This document shows, in pieces, positions 33,830 to 43,535 of a stretch of 64,000 nucleotides of DNA (position 1 is the first letter of the stretch; each line of letters begins with the position of its first letter). The stretch lies in the NCBI GenBank assembly GCA_900472295.1, contig UCIA01000002.1, positions 744,001-808,000 on the forward strand. Direction: 5' to 3'. The translations under genes were made by a program, and so were the position numbers. The stretch is from Hyphomicrobiales bacterium (lineage in GTDB: Bacteria; Pseudomonadota; Alphaproteobacteria; Rhizobiales; Rhizobiaceae). The notes beneath the pieces are model-generated. The model searched no databases and was not told where the DNA came from. It worked only from the letters and a program-made list of their open reading frames with translations.

Positions 33830-34216
33830 CTATGTGTTGACGCCTAGCTCCACCAGCCGCTCCACGCAAGACTCCTCAGCCTGATCGAGCTCCGCCAGCG
33901 TCTCCTCGAGGTCGCGACGCTTCTGCCTCAAATCCTCGCGTTTTTCCTCGATGCGCTTGATCATCAGCTTGAGTTGACCGACCTCGCCGGGCGGCTCCTT
34001 GTACATCTGGATGATTTCGCGGATCTCGTTGATCGAGAAGCCGAGCCGCTTACCGCGCATGATCTGGCGGATCAGATGCCGGTCGGAAGGGCGGAACAGC
34101 CTGGTCCGGCCGCGCCGGACCGGTTGCACCAGCCCCTCATCCTCATAAAAGCGCAGCGTTCGTGTCGACACGTCGAATTCGCGCGTCAGCTCAGTAATCG
34201 TATAATATTCCCGCAT
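33830..34216 (-). CDS. MerR-family transcriptional regulator
   Basis: A 128-aa MerR regulator. The N-terminal winged helix (YYTITELTREFDVSTRTLRFYEDEGLV, here summarised by TRTLRFYEDEGLVQP) is followed by RRGRTRLFRPSDRHLI and a long coiled-coil dimerisation helix (KRIEEKREDLRQKRRDLEE). It lacks the Cys set of metal-sensing MerR proteins. It resembles the LiuR-like group that controls branched-chain or fatty-acid catabolism in proteobacteria, but no such genes are next to it. It is convergent with the ICMT-like gene. Confidence 0.87.
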   Translation of the reverse strand: MREYYTITELTREFDVSTRTLRFYEDEGLVQPVRRGRTRLFRPSDRHLIRQIMRGKRLGFSINEIREIIQMYKEPPGEVGQLKLMIKRIEEKREDLRQKRRDLEETLAELDQAEESCVERLVELGVNT

Positions 34217-34373
34217 AATTGCTCCAAATGCCGGAACATGGGCAGCGGCCGCTCGCGCGGCATCTCCCCCCCATTCCGATCAACCCGCTCCAAACCGGAC
34301 TCGGCAGGAAACCCCAAGGCAGCGTCGCACGGCATTTACGTAAAAGTCAATTGACGGCCGGCGCCCTATTTCT

Positions 34374-35792
34374 TCAGGGCACTGCGAACCACCAGGTGGC
34401 CAGCCCGAGAAAGGCGAAAAAGCCGACGACGTCGGTGACGGTGGTGACGAAAACCGCCGAGGCCACCGCCGGATCGATCTTGAACCGGTCGAGCAGCAGC
34501 GGGATCAAAATGCCGGCGAGGGCCGCCACGAACATGTTGATGATCATCGCCGCCGCAATGATGCCGCCCAGATTGGGATCGCGGAACCAGGCCGCCGCGA
34601 CGATGCCGATCAGCACCGCGAAGATGATACCGTTGATCGAGCCGACGCCCATTTCACGGCGGATGATGCGGCCGGCATTGTAAATGTCGAGGTCCTTGGT
34701 CGCCAGCGCCCGCACGGTGACGGTCATGGTCTGCGATCCCGCATTGCCGCCCATGCCCGCCACGATCGGCATCAGCACGGCCAGCGCCACGATGTGTTCG
34801 ATCGTGCGGTCGAACAGGCTGATCACCGAAGCCGCCAGGAAGGCCGTCAACAGATTGACGAGCAGCCAGGGTACGCGCGACCGCGAGGTCGAGAAGATGC
34901 TGTCGGACAGCTCTTCGTCGCCGACGCCGCCCATGCGCAACAGATCTTCCTCGGCCTCCTGCTGGATAACGTCGACGACATCGTCGATGGTCAGCACGCC
35001 GACCAGGCGCTCGTTCTCGTCGACGACGGCGGCGGAGAGAAGATCGTACTGCTCGAATTCGCGCGCCGCCTCTTCCTGGTCCATGGTCGCCGGTATGGCG
35101 TGGCGCGTCTCGTGCATGACCTCCTCGACCTTGGTGGTGCGCTTGGTGCGCAGGATCTGGTCGAGGTCGATGGCGCCTAACAGCTTGAAACTCGGATCGA
35201 TGACGAAGATCTGGCTGAAGCGCTCCGGGAGATCCTTGTCCTCGCGCATGTAGTCGATGGTCTGGCCGATGGTCCAGAATGGCGGCACCGCGACGAACTC
35301 GGTCTGCATGCGGCGGCCGGCGGTCTCTTCGGGATAGTCGAGCGAGCGGCGCAGCCTGATCCGTTCGGTGAACGGCAGTTGCGACAGAATCTCGTCCTGG
35401 TCCTCCTTTTCGAGGTCTTCGAGAATGTAGACCGCGTCGTCGGAATCGAGGTCCTGCATGCCCTGGGCGATCTGCTCGTTGGGCATATTGTCGACGATAT
35501 CGCGGCGGATCGCCTCGTCGACCTCGGTCAGCGACGAAAAGTCGAAATCGGCGCCGAGCAGTTCGACCAGAGCGCGGCGCTGTTCGGGATGCAGCGCCTC
35601 AAGCAGGTCGCCGAGCTCCGACTGGTGCAGGTCGCCGGCTTCGCGCTTCAGCGTCAGCGTATCGCGATCGGCGATGGCAGCGCCGATGTGGGCCAGGAAG
35701 GACGACAGCACGGCGCCGTCCTCGCCATAGATGTCGGCGTGGGCGTCGTCAGCGGCCTTGGCGCCGCTCGTCTGTTCGTGTTCGCCTTCCAC
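34374..35792 (-). CDS. mgtE: Magnesium transporter MgtE
   Basis: A 472-aa MgtE channel. The N-domain (LGDLLEALHPEQRRALVELL), two CBS domains (residues about 150-270, including VVDENERLVGVLTIDDVVDV) and five C-terminal TM helices with the pore motif MPIVAGMGGNAGSQT are all present. I choose a GTG at 35792 because GGGAGG sits 5 bp upstream; a TTG at 35813 is the longer alternative. The protein gates Mg2+ influx by cytoplasmic Mg2+. Confidence 0.92.
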   Translation of the reverse strand: MEGEHEQTSGAKAADDAHADIYGEDGAVLSSFLAHIGAAIADRDTLTLKREAGDLHQSELGDLLEALHPEQRRALVELLGADFDFSSLTEVDEAIRRDIVDNMPNEQIAQGMQDLDSDDAVYILEDLEKEDQDEILSQLPFTERIRLRRSLDYPEETAGRRMQTEFVAVPPFWTIGQTIDYMREDKDLPERFSQIFVIDPSFKLLGAIDLDQILRTKRTTKVEEVMHETRHAIPATMDQEEAAREFEQYDLLSAAVVDENERLVGVLTIDDVVDVIQQEAEEDLLRMGGVGDEELSDSIFSTSRSRVPWLLVNLLTAFLAASVISLFDRTIEHIVALAVLMPIVAGMGGNAGSQTMTVTVRALATKDLDIYNAGRIIRREMGVGSINGIIFAVLIGIVAAAWFRDPNLGGIIAAAMIINMFVAALAGILIPLLLDRFKIDPAVASAVFVTTVTDVVGFFAFLGLATWWFAVP

Positions 35793-35840
35793 CGGCGCCT
35801 CCCGCCATCGCAATCCCGCAAAAGGTGCTTGTCAGGTCTA

Positions 35841-35893
35841 GACCATGATCCCGAAAAGGGGAAACCGGTTTTCGGAAAAACCCATGATTAAAC
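35841..35893. repeat. Short palindromic rhizobial intergenic repeat
   Basis: Contains CCGAAAA (35851-35857) and TTTTCGG (35869-35875) flanked by CATGAT words at 35843-35848 and 35883-35888. I recognise the CATGATCCCGAAAA...GGTTTTCGG pattern as a common dispersed element in Mesorhizobium and relatives. The element at 43532-43650 has the same CCGAAAA/TTTTCGG core. It lies upstream of mgtE and of the MipA-like gene. The rest of 35793-36092 holds no gene that I can see. Confidence 0.65.
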
Positions 35894-36092
35894 ACTGAGA
35901 TAGGGCGATGGCGCGATTTGGCTTGAGAGCGCCCGACCGACCGCGCGTCATTGTGCGGAGGTCCTTCGCACAGCCGCCAAAAAGCGACCAAGATTGCGCA
36001 ACAAAACTTAACACTACTTCATGCATGCAGCCACTTTCGCCTGAAATAGTCGGAGCATCGGGGGCTCACCGCCTCGCTGCTCTGGAGCATGC

Positions 36093-36941
36093 ATGTTCAA
36101 TATGGATTCTGGAATGCTCGCCGGCCGGGCCTCTCTTGCGGCGATGGCAGTGCTGTTTTCAACCCATTCGGGGCTGGCCGCTGACGCTATTGCGGTGAAT
36201 GCCGATGATTTGACCCCACCGCCCGATCCTTCCCGTTTCGGGCGCTTCGAACAAAAGCTCGCCGACTGGCACGTCGTCGTTGGCGGCGGCGCCATCATCG
36301 TCCCCAAATATGAGGGCAGCGACGAGTTCAAGGTCATGCCGGTGCCTTTCATCACCGCGACATTCCTCGATGCGGTGACGATCGACCCGACAGGCGCCAA
36401 CATCGCGGTCTACGAACAAGGGCCGTTCGAATTCAGCGCGCGGCTCGGCTATGAGATGGGCCGCAAGGAAGACGACGCCGATCGCCTGCGCGGCTTGGGC
36501 GATATCGACATGGGCGCGACCGTCGGCGCGAAGGCCGCGGTCAAGTTCGGTCCGGCTGAAATCTTCGCACAGGTCGACAAGATCATTGGCGGCAGCGATG
36601 GCCTGCAGGGCAAGGTCGGGATCGAGGTGAGCCAGCCTCTGTCGCAATCATTGGTGATCGGCGCCAGTGCAGCCGCCGTCTTTGCCGACGAAAATTACAT
36701 GCAGGCCTATTTTGGTGTCACGCCGGAACAATCGGCTCGCTCGGGGCTGGCTCGTTACGATGCAGGCGCCGGGCTGAAGCGCGCCGATTTCTCGATTTCC
36801 GCCACATATATGCTCGACCAGAACTGGATGATGCGTGGCGAAGCGGGGGTCGGCATCCTCTTGGGTGACGCCTCCGACAGCCCGATCGTCGTCGACAAGG
36901 TTCAGCCTTCAGGGATGCTTCTGGTCGGATACCGGTTCTGA
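36093..36941 (+). CDS. MipA/OmpV family outer-membrane protein
   Basis: A 282-aa secreted protein with an N-terminal signal sequence (GRASLAAMAVLFSTHSGLAA) followed by a beta-barrel of the MipA/OmpV family: WHVVVGGGAIIVPKYEGSD and the C-terminal GMLLVGYRF with a terminal Phe. Such proteins are often adjacent to, and regulated by, an OmpR-type two-component system, as here (17 bp to the response regulator). It is probably an outer-membrane stress-response or porin-like protein. Confidence 0.87.
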   Translation: MFNMDSGMLAGRASLAAMAVLFSTHSGLAADAIAVNADDLTPPPDPSRFGRFEQKLADWHVVVGGGAIIVPKYEGSDEFKVMPVPFITATFLDAVTIDPTGANIAVYEQGPFEFSARLGYEMGRKEDDADRLRGLGDIDMGATVGAKAAVKFGPAEIFAQVDKIIGGSDGLQGKVGIEVSQPLSQSLVIGASAAAVFADENYMQAYFGVTPEQSARSGLARYDAGAGLKRADFSISATYMLDQNWMMRGEAGVGILLGDASDSPIVVDKVQPSGMLLVGYRF

Positions 36942-36958
36942 CGTCCACGCAGGCACCC

Positions 36959-37744
36959 ATGCAGGCCATGACAAACTCCGAGATCGCAGGGCAAAGGCAC
37001 CAAAGCGATTTGAGCGCCGAATCCAGATCGGCAAGGCAAGGTTCGCGTATCCTCATCGTCGAGGACGACCTCGAGATCGCGCGCATGCTGGGCGACACGC
37101 TCACTGAAAACGGCATGGTCGTGGAAATAGCCGGTAACGGCGTCCGGATGGACGCCTCGCTTCGCAACCAGAAATTCGATCTCATCGTGCTCGATGTCAT
37201 GCTGCCTGGCGAAAACGGCCTCAGCATCTGCCGCCGTCTTCGTGCGCATACGAACGTTCCGATCCTGATGCTGACCGCCCTTGGCGAAGAAATCGACCGC
37301 ATCTTCGGACTGGAGATCGGCGCGGACGACTACGTGACGAAGCCGTTCAGCGCGCGCGAACTGACGGCCAGGATACGGGCGCTGCTGCGCCGCACTGCCT
37401 ATGCTCCCGAGGAACGGGATCGGTCGAAGGTGCTTCGCTTCAACGGCTGGCGCCTCGACCCCGTTCGCCGGCAATTGCATGATCCGAGCAACGCCCGGGT
37501 CGCGACCACCACGCATGAATTCGACCTGTTGCTTGCGTTCTGCCGCAATGCAGGCCGGGTTCTCTCGCGCGAGGAACTTCTCGGCGTAACCCATGCCGGT
37601 CTTGCCGGCCCGATCGAGCGCAGCGTCGACGTCCATGTCAGCCGGATTCGCCAGAAGATCGAAAAGGACGCGCGCGATCCGCTACTTCTCAAGACCGTTC
37701 GGCTGGGCGGCTACATCTTCACCGCGACGGTGGAGGAAGCATGA
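36959..37744 (+). CDS. OmpR/PhoB-type response regulator
   Basis: A 261-aa two-domain regulator. The receiver has the acidic pair VEDD, phosphoacceptor Asp79 in IVLDVMLPGENG, conserved Thr in LTALG and Lys in VTKPF. The C-terminal winged helix ends with RSVDVHVSRIRQKIEKD and KTVRLGGYIF. A 30-residue N-terminal extension precedes the receiver. It overlaps the kinase gene by ATGA and probably controls the upstream MipA-like gene. Confidence 0.92.
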   Translation: MQAMTNSEIAGQRHQSDLSAESRSARQGSRILIVEDDLEIARMLGDTLTENGMVVEIAGNGVRMDASLRNQKFDLIVLDVMLPGENGLSICRRLRAHTNVPILMLTALGEEIDRIFGLEIGADDYVTKPFSARELTARIRALLRRTAYAPEERDRSKVLRFNGWRLDPVRRQLHDPSNARVATTTHEFDLLLAFCRNAGRVLSREELLGVTHAGLAGPIERSVDVHVSRIRQKIEKDARDPLLLKTVRLGGYIFTATVEEA

Positions 37745-39066
37745 GGGATTTGATCCGCCGTTTCCTGCCGCAGTCGGTGCGGGGGCAGTTCACGGCAATC
37801 ATTTTCATCGCGGTGATCACGATCATGTCCGTCGGGTCGGTCGTCGAAGGTTTGATAGAGAATATCGACCTCCCCGTTGTGGAAGATAGCGCCCGGCGAG
37901 CTGCCGTTGTCGCTGCCTTGTTACGCGAAACACCGACCGAAGCCCGCAGCGCGGTTCTGGCTGCGGCGACGCGCGCCGGCTTTGATTTCAAGATCCTGCC
38001 CAAGCAACAGATCAGGAATATTCCGGATTCCTATCTGCAATGGCGAAGCATCGCCTGGCTTCTCCAGATCGACTCCGGCTCGATCGATGGGCGCTGGATA
38101 AGGATCGGCGGCCAATACGCGTTTGTCATCGATCTGGACCAGCAGAGCGCCCTGGCTCATTTCGGCATGCCCGTTTCCTGGCTGACATCAGGCTTCGTCC
38201 GTGTCTCGTTCTACAGGTTTATGGCTTTCGTCGCCCTGCCCGTACTGATCTGGCTGTTTGCGGTCTGGGCTGTGACGGAGCCGTTGAAGCGCATCTCGAA
38301 CGCAGTGGGGGAAGCCGAGATCGAGAACAGTGACGAGCTTTTCATCGAACGCGGCTCCATTGAGATGGTCGGCCTGACGCGCGCGCTGAACCGGATGAGA
38401 ACGCGTATCCGGACGATGATCGAGAATCGCACGCGCATGTTGCGCAGTGTCAGCCATGATCTGCGCACGCCTTTGACGCGGCTGCGGCTTCGCGCCGAGC
38501 GCATGGATGACGGCCCTGTCCGAACCGCGATGCTGTCCGATGTCCAGCATATCGAAGAGCTGATCAACGAGACTTTGACCTATCTGCGCAACGATGTTTC
38601 GACGGAGAAGCTGCAACGCGCCGACATCGCCAGCGTGCTGCAGACAGTCTGCGCCGAATTCTCCGATGTCGGGTTTTCGGTCTCCTATTCCGGACCGGAT
38701 CGGCTTCTGGGCTGGTGTAAACCCAATGCGCTGGCGCGTGCGATCACCAATCTATGCGACAACGGGGTCAAATTCGCCGGCAATGTCACCGTCGCATTGA
38801 CGCTGACCGAGACGACGGCGCGCATAGCGGTCGGCGACGATGGGCCGGGCATTTCGATGACGGCGCGCTCCCGTGTCTTCGAGCCATTCTTCAAGGAGGA
38901 CGCATCGCGTGGCGTTGCCTCGAAGCATGGCTTCGGTCTTGGTCTCTCGATCGTTGCGGACATCATCCAGGGTCATGGTGGCAAGATCGAATTGCGCGAT
39001 AACCAGCCGACAGGGCTCATCGTGACCGTCGATCTGCCGAACGGACCAGGTGTCTCGCCATCATAG
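37741..39066 (+). CDS. EnvZ-like sensor histidine kinase
   Basis: A 441-aa inner-membrane histidine kinase with TM segments near residues 15-40 and 155-180, a periplasmic sensor between them, and a HAMP region. The H-box SVSHDLRTPLTRL has His239; N-box NLCDNGVKF, G1 GDDGPGIS and G2 GFGLGLSIV follow. It is the partner of the preceding response regulator. The signal is unknown; operon linkage to a MipA-like outer-membrane protein suggests envelope stress. Confidence 0.92.
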   Translation: MRDLIRRFLPQSVRGQFTAIIFIAVITIMSVGSVVEGLIENIDLPVVEDSARRAAVVAALLRETPTEARSAVLAAATRAGFDFKILPKQQIRNIPDSYLQWRSIAWLLQIDSGSIDGRWIRIGGQYAFVIDLDQQSALAHFGMPVSWLTSGFVRVSFYRFMAFVALPVLIWLFAVWAVTEPLKRISNAVGEAEIENSDELFIERGSIEMVGLTRALNRMRTRIRTMIENRTRMLRSVSHDLRTPLTRLRLRAERMDDGPVRTAMLSDVQHIEELINETLTYLRNDVSTEKLQRADIASVLQTVCAEFSDVGFSVSYSGPDRLLGWCKPNALARAITNLCDNGVKFAGNVTVALTLTETTARIAVGDDGPGISMTARSRVFEPFFKEDASRGVASKHGFGLGLSIVADIIQGHGGKIELRDNQPTGLIVTVDLPNGPGVSPS

Positions 39067-39400
39067 TGGTTCCCGAGATTCGGCGAGTGCATGTCAGGTT
39101 GATCCTGCAACACACGGAATTTCAAACGAAATGCGCCCTCCCGCCTGAACGCCGACACTGGTGGGCGAAATCACTTCGGCCGGCGCTGCCAACACCAATT
39201 CCATCAAAAACCGATGCCCCGCCGGCTTCAGCCGGCGCGACAGTGCATGTCGCTGGGGAAAGAGCACCCCAGCACGGTTGGGGCAGAATTGTCATGATGC
39301 AGGTCCGGGCAAAGGCCGGATCCGCCCAGGCCGCAACCAGAACCGCCGGAAGCCCTTGAAGATCAGGTCACAGACTCAGAGAGCAATCGAGGAACGGCGC
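39067..39400. other. Intergenic region without recognised gene
   Basis: 334 bp between the sensor kinase and the LuxR-type regulator. A 7-bp stem CGCCGGC/GCCGGCG with TTCA loop (39220-39237) could terminate the kinase operon. In-frame codons upstream of the regulator make an N-terminal extension that does not look like protein of this family. Confidence 0.5.
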
Positions 39401-40021
39401 GTGCGCGTGGTCGTCGCCGAACGCAATCCGCTCGTGATATCGGCGCTGCGCGAAATGCTGGAATGCGACGGCCGCTTCGAGCTCCTGGCCTGCGTGCAAA
39501 GCGGCAGGCATTTCCTGGAACTGGCAGCGGAGGGCGAATTCGACGTCGCCGTCATCGGCTGGAAGCTCGCCGACATGGACGGCGCCGATGTGCTGGCCGA
39601 AATTCACAGCCGCAAGCTCGCCGTGCGCATCGCAGTGTTTTCCAACGACCACGACATCGGCATCCTGAAGCAGTGCGTACGCCTCGGCGCCCAGGGCTAC
39701 TGCTTCCAGTTCGATGATCCCTCGATCATCTTCGAGACCATCCTGGCCGTCGCCCATGGCCGCATCTGCATCCCCTATATCGACATCAACAAGGTCAACG
39801 ACACGCCCTTGTCGCTGCTCACCGTTCGCGAGCGCGAACTGCTGGCGGTGCTGTCCGACGGTTGGACCAATCTGCAGATCGCGACGCGGACGGGGATTTC
39901 CGAAAACACGGTCAAATACCACCTCAAGAATCTCTACGACAAGCTCGACGTTCGCAACCGGGCGATGGCCGTGGCGCTTTACGCGCGTGAGAGGCGTACC
40001 CAGAAGCAGCCTTTCGGGTAG
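39401..40021 (+). CDS. LuxR/NarL-type regulator with a non-phosphorylatable receiver
   Basis: A 206-aa regulator starting at GTG 39401, chosen because GAGGA sits 7 bp upstream (a TTG at 39356 is possible). The receiver-like domain lacks the phosphorylated aspartate: the expected site reads VIGWKLADMDG, with Gly53 in place of Asp, and the acidic pair is AE. The C-terminal LuxR HTH is intact (LTVRERELLAVLSDGWTNLQIA, ENTVKYHLKNLYDKL). It probably works without phosphorylation. It lies 146 bp upstream of, and co-directional with, the serine-cycle genes, so control of them is plausible. Confidence 0.85.
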   Translation: MRVVVAERNPLVISALREMLECDGRFELLACVQSGRHFLELAAEGEFDVAVIGWKLADMDGADVLAEIHSRKLAVRIAVFSNDHDIGILKQCVRLGAQGYCFQFDDPSIIFETILAVAHGRICIPYIDINKVNDTPLSLLTVRERELLAVLSDGWTNLQIATRTGISENTVKYHLKNLYDKLDVRNRAMAVALYARERRTQKQPFG

Positions 40022-40167
40022 GGCCTCGATGAGCGGCGGGTAGGCTGACCGGGTAGGCAACCCCCACCCGCGCGCGGCAAGATGTTACCCCTTGAGGTGT
40101 TGTTGCCTTTAGCCGTCGAAACGAAACTCCCCCTCACCGCTTTGCTGGATCAGGAGGAGTTCGCGAC

Positions 40168-41358
40168 ATGGCCGGTTTCACCCATCTTTTCATTCCTGGG
40201 CCGACGAATATCCCCGAGCAGGTCCGGCAGGCGATGAACCTGCCGATGGAGGACATGCGCGCCGCATCCTTCCCCGATCTCACTCTGCCGCTCTTCGAAG
40301 ACATCAAGCGCGTCTTCAAGAACGAGACCGGCCGCGTCTTCATCTACCCCTCCTCCGGCACCGGCGCATGGGAAGCGGCGATGACCAATGTGCTCAGCCC
40401 CGGCGACCGCGTGCTGATGTCGCGCTTCGGCCAGTTTTCGCATCTGTGGGTCGACATGGCCGAGCGCCTCGGCTTCGAGGTCGATGTCATCGACTGCGAC
40501 TGGGGAACCGGCGTGCCGCTCGAGCTCTATGCCGAGCGGCTGAAGGCCGACAAGGCGCACCGCATCAAGGCGGTCTTCTGCACCCAGAACGAGACCGCGA
40601 CGGGCGTGACCAGCGACGTCGCCGGCTGCCGCGCCGCGCTCGACGACGCCAACCACCCTGCCCTGCTGTTCGTCGACGGCGTCTCCTCGATCGGCTCGAT
40701 CGACTTCCGCCAGGAGGAATGGGGCGTCGACTGCGCCGTCAGCGGCTCGCAGAAGGGGTTCATGCTGCCGGCCGGCCTTGGTTTTCTCTCGGTCAGCAAG
40801 AAGGCTCTGGTGGCTGCAAGAAGCGCCACGCACCGGCGCTGCTTCTTCTCCTTCGAGGACATGATCCGCGCCAACGATGCCGGCTATTTTCCTTATACGC
40901 CGGCTACACAGCTCTTGCGCGGCCTGCGCGCCTCGCTCGACCTGATCGCCGAGGAAGGGCTGGAAAACATCTTCGCCCGCCACCATCGCCTCGCCGAAGG
41001 CGTGCGCAAGGCGGTCGACGCCTGGGGGCTGAAGCTCTGCGCCAAGGCGCCGAAATGGCACTCCGACACGATCAGCGCCATCCTGGTGCCCGAAGGCATA
41101 GACAGCGGCGACGTCGTCAAGCGCGCCTACCAGAAATACCAGACCTCGCTCGGCGGCGGCCTTAACAAGGTGATGGGCAAGGTCTTCCGCATCGGCCATC
41201 TCGGCTGGCTGAACGAGGTGATGGTGCTTTCCTCGCTCTCAGCTGCCGAAATGGCGCTGCTCGACTGCGGCGTGCGGCTGGCGCCGGGCTCCGGCGTCGG
41301 CGCCGCCATCCAGCATTTCCGCGCCTCGGCCGCCATGCCGGTCGCCGAAGCCGCCTGA
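40168..41358 (+). CDS. sgaA: Serine-glyoxylate aminotransferase
   Basis: A 396-aa PLP enzyme converting serine and glyoxylate to hydroxypyruvate and glycine in the serine cycle. The opening LFIPGPTNIPEQVRQAM, FVDGVSSIGSIDF and the lysine segment SGSQKGFMLPAGLG (Lys196) identify it. A strong AGGAGG precedes the ATG. It starts the sgaA-mcl-mtkA-mtkB run. Confidence 0.95.
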   Translation: MAGFTHLFIPGPTNIPEQVRQAMNLPMEDMRAASFPDLTLPLFEDIKRVFKNETGRVFIYPSSGTGAWEAAMTNVLSPGDRVLMSRFGQFSHLWVDMAERLGFEVDVIDCDWGTGVPLELYAERLKADKAHRIKAVFCTQNETATGVTSDVAGCRAALDDANHPALLFVDGVSSIGSIDFRQEEWGVDCAVSGSQKGFMLPAGLGFLSVSKKALVAARSATHRRCFFSFEDMIRANDAGYFPYTPATQLLRGLRASLDLIAEEGLENIFARHHRLAEGVRKAVDAWGLKLCAKAPKWHSDTISAILVPEGIDSGDVVKRAYQKYQTSLGGGLNKVMGKVFRIGHLGWLNEVMVLSSLSAAEMALLDCGVRLAPGSGVGAAIQHFRASAAMPVAEAA

Positions 41359-41369
41359 GGGGGCGCACG

Positions 41370-42332
41370 ATGAGCCACACCATCAACCATCTCAAGAAAC
41401 TCCGGCTGCAGCGCAGCGAACTCGCCGTTCCCGGCTCCAGCCCCGAGATGATCGACAAGGCCGCCAACAGTGCCGCCGACTTCATCTTCCTCGACATCGA
41501 GGACGCGGTCGCGCCGCCCGACAAGGAACGCGCCCGCAAGAACATCATCCAGGCGCTCAACGACATCGACTGGCGCGCCAAGGGCAAGACCGTCTCGGTG
41601 CGCATCAACGGCCTCGACACCCATTACATGTACCGCGACGTGGTCGACGTCATGGAACAGGCCGGCGACCGGCTGGACACGATCCTGGTGCCGAAGGTCG
41701 GCGTCCCGGCCGATCTCTATATGGTCGAGGCCATGGTCAATCAGATCGAAATGGCCAAGGGCTTCAAGACCCGCGTCGGCCTCGAAGCACTGATCGAGAC
41801 CGCGCTCGGAATGGCCAATGTCGAGGCGATTGCCGCGACACCCGGCCGGCTGGAAGCCATGCATTTCGGCGTCGCCGACTATGCCGCAAGCTGCAAGGCG
41901 CGCACCGTCAACATTGGCGGGTTGAACCCGGACTATCCCGGCGACCAGTGGCATTTCGCGCTATCGCGAATGACCGTCGCCTGCCGCGCCTACGGCCTGC
42001 GCGCCATTGACGGGCCGTTCGGCGATTTCTCCGATCCGGAAGGTTATGTCGCCGGCGCCAGGCGCGCCGCCGCACTGGGCATCGAAGGCAAATGGGCGAT
42101 CCACCCCTCGCAGATCGCGCTCGCCAATGACGTCTTCTCGCCGCCGGAAAAGGAGGTCACCCGCGCCAGGCGCATCCTCGAAGTGCTGAAGGAAGCCGAG
42201 GCGCAGGGCAAGGGAGCAGCCGCCCTCGACGGCAAGATGATCGACGCCGCGTCGGAGCGCATGGCCAGGAATGTATTGGTGGTCAACGAGGCCATCGAAC
42301 GCGCCGGCCAGCCGCAGATCGCCGCGCAATAG
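41370..42332 (+). CDS. mclA: Malyl-CoA lyase (HpcH/CitE family)
   Basis: A 320-aa TIM-barrel lyase that cleaves malyl-CoA to glyoxylate and acetyl-CoA. LQRSELAVPGSSPEMIDKAA, FIFLDIEDAVAPPDK and RVGLEALIETALGMANVEAI (acid and Mg2+ residues) match Mcl, and the length is full. It is 11 bp after sgaA and 18 bp before mtkA, so it is in the same operon. A beta-methylmalyl-CoA lyase activity is also possible in this family. Confidence 0.94.
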   Translation: MSHTINHLKKLRLQRSELAVPGSSPEMIDKAANSAADFIFLDIEDAVAPPDKERARKNIIQALNDIDWRAKGKTVSVRINGLDTHYMYRDVVDVMEQAGDRLDTILVPKVGVPADLYMVEAMVNQIEMAKGFKTRVGLEALIETALGMANVEAIAATPGRLEAMHFGVADYAASCKARTVNIGGLNPDYPGDQWHFALSRMTVACRAYGLRAIDGPFGDFSDPEGYVAGARRAAALGIEGKWAIHPSQIALANDVFSPPEKEVTRARRILEVLKEAEAQGKGAAALDGKMIDAASERMARNVLVVNEAIERAGQPQIAAQ

Positions 42333-42350
42333 AAATACTGGGAGGACAAA

Positions 42351-43535
42351 ATGGACATCCACGAATATCAGGCCAAGGAACTGCTCTCCCGCCACGGCGT
42401 GCATGTGCCGCGCGGCGGACTGGCCTACAGCCCCGAGCAGGCGACTTACCGGGCGCGCGAGATCGGCGGCAGCAAATGGGTCTTGAAGGCGCAGGTGCAT
42501 TCCGGCGCCCGCGGCAAGGCCGGCGGCATCAAGCTGTGCGCCAATGACGAGGAAATCTCCAACGCCGCCGAGGCCATGCTCGGCCGCAAGCTGGTGACCC
42601 AGCAGACCGGCCCGCGCGGCAAGCTGATCTCCAGGCTCTACCTCGAGGAAGCCGTCGATATAGCGCAGGAGCTCTATGTCGGCTTCGTCCTCGACCGCAA
42701 GGAAGAGCGCGTCATGATCGTGGCCTCGGCCGCCGGCGGCATGGAGATCGAGGATATCGTCGAAAAGGCGCCCAATTCGATCCTGCGCACGTCGGTCGAT
42801 CCCGGCGTCGGCATGCAGCGTTTTCAGGCGCGCGAGATCGCCTTCGGGCTTGGCCTCGACCACAATCTGATCGGCAAGGCGACCGAAACCATTTTCAGCT
42901 GCTACCAGGTGTTCCGCGACTACGACGCCTCGATGCTGGAGATCAATCCGCTGGTGGTGACCCGCGACGGCAATCTGATTGCGCTCGACGCCAAAATGTC
43001 GTTCGACGAGAATGCGCTGTTCCGCCGCCCGGAAATCTCCGAGCTGCGCGACAAGAGCCAGGAAGACCCGCGCGAAACTTTTGCGAGCGACCGCGGCCTC
43101 TCCTATGTCGGACTCGACGGCAATATTGGCTGCATCATCAATGGCGCCGGCCTCGCCATGGCGACCATGGACATGATCAAGATCGCCGGTGGCGAACCGG
43201 CCAACTTCCTCGACATCGGCGGCGGCGCCTCGCCCGAGCGGGTAGCAAAGTCCTTCCGCGCCGTGCTCGGCGACAAGAATGTCGAGACCATCCTGGTCAA
43301 CATCTTCGCCGGCATCAACCGCTGCGACTGGGTCGCCGAAGGCGTCATCAAGGCGATCCGCGAGGTCGGCGTCAACGTGCCGCTGGTGGTCCGTCTCTCA
43401 GGCACCATGGCCGAGGAAGGCCGCCGCATCCTGGCCGATTCCGGCGAGGCGGTGATCGTTGCCGACACGCTGGCCGAAGCCGCCGAAAAAGCCGTCGCCG
43501 CCTGGCGCGCGGCCACCAAGAAAAAAGCAGCCTAG
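42351..43535 (+). CDS. mtkA: Malate-CoA ligase (malate thiokinase) beta subunit
   Basis: A 394-aa ATP-grasp subunit of malate thiokinase, which makes malyl-Co[20 protein letters not shown] and [17 protein letters not shown] open the ATP-grasp domain; [16 protein letters not shown] and [13 protein letters not shown] are in the CoA-ligase domain. Similarity to Methylobacterium MtkA and the neighbours exclude succinyl-CoA synthetase. The stop TAG is shared with the outer end of a repeat. Confidence 0.93.
   Translation: MDIHEYQAKELLSRHGVHVPRGGLAYSPEQATYRAREIGGSKWVLKAQVHSGARGKAGGIKLCANDEEISNAAEAMLGRKLVTQQTGPRGKLISRLYLEEAVDIAQELYVGFVLDRKEERVMIVASAAGGMEIEDIVEKAPNSILRTSVDPGVGMQRFQAREIAFGLGLDHNLIGKATETIFSCYQVFRDYDASMLEINPLVVTRDGNLIALDAKMSFDENALFRRPEISELRDKSQEDPRETFASDRGLSYVGLDGNIGCIINGAGLAMATMDMIKIAGGEPANFLDIGGGASPERVAKSFRAVLGDKNVETILVNIFAGINRCDWVAEGVIKAIREVGVNVPLVVRLSGTMAEEGRRILADSGEAVIVADTLAEAAEKAVAAWRAATKKKAA

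Noticed and set aside
39270-39285. A sigma-54-like box upstream of the LuxR-type regulator
   Set aside because: The -24 and -12 elements match the consensus only weakly, and no activator site is visible.
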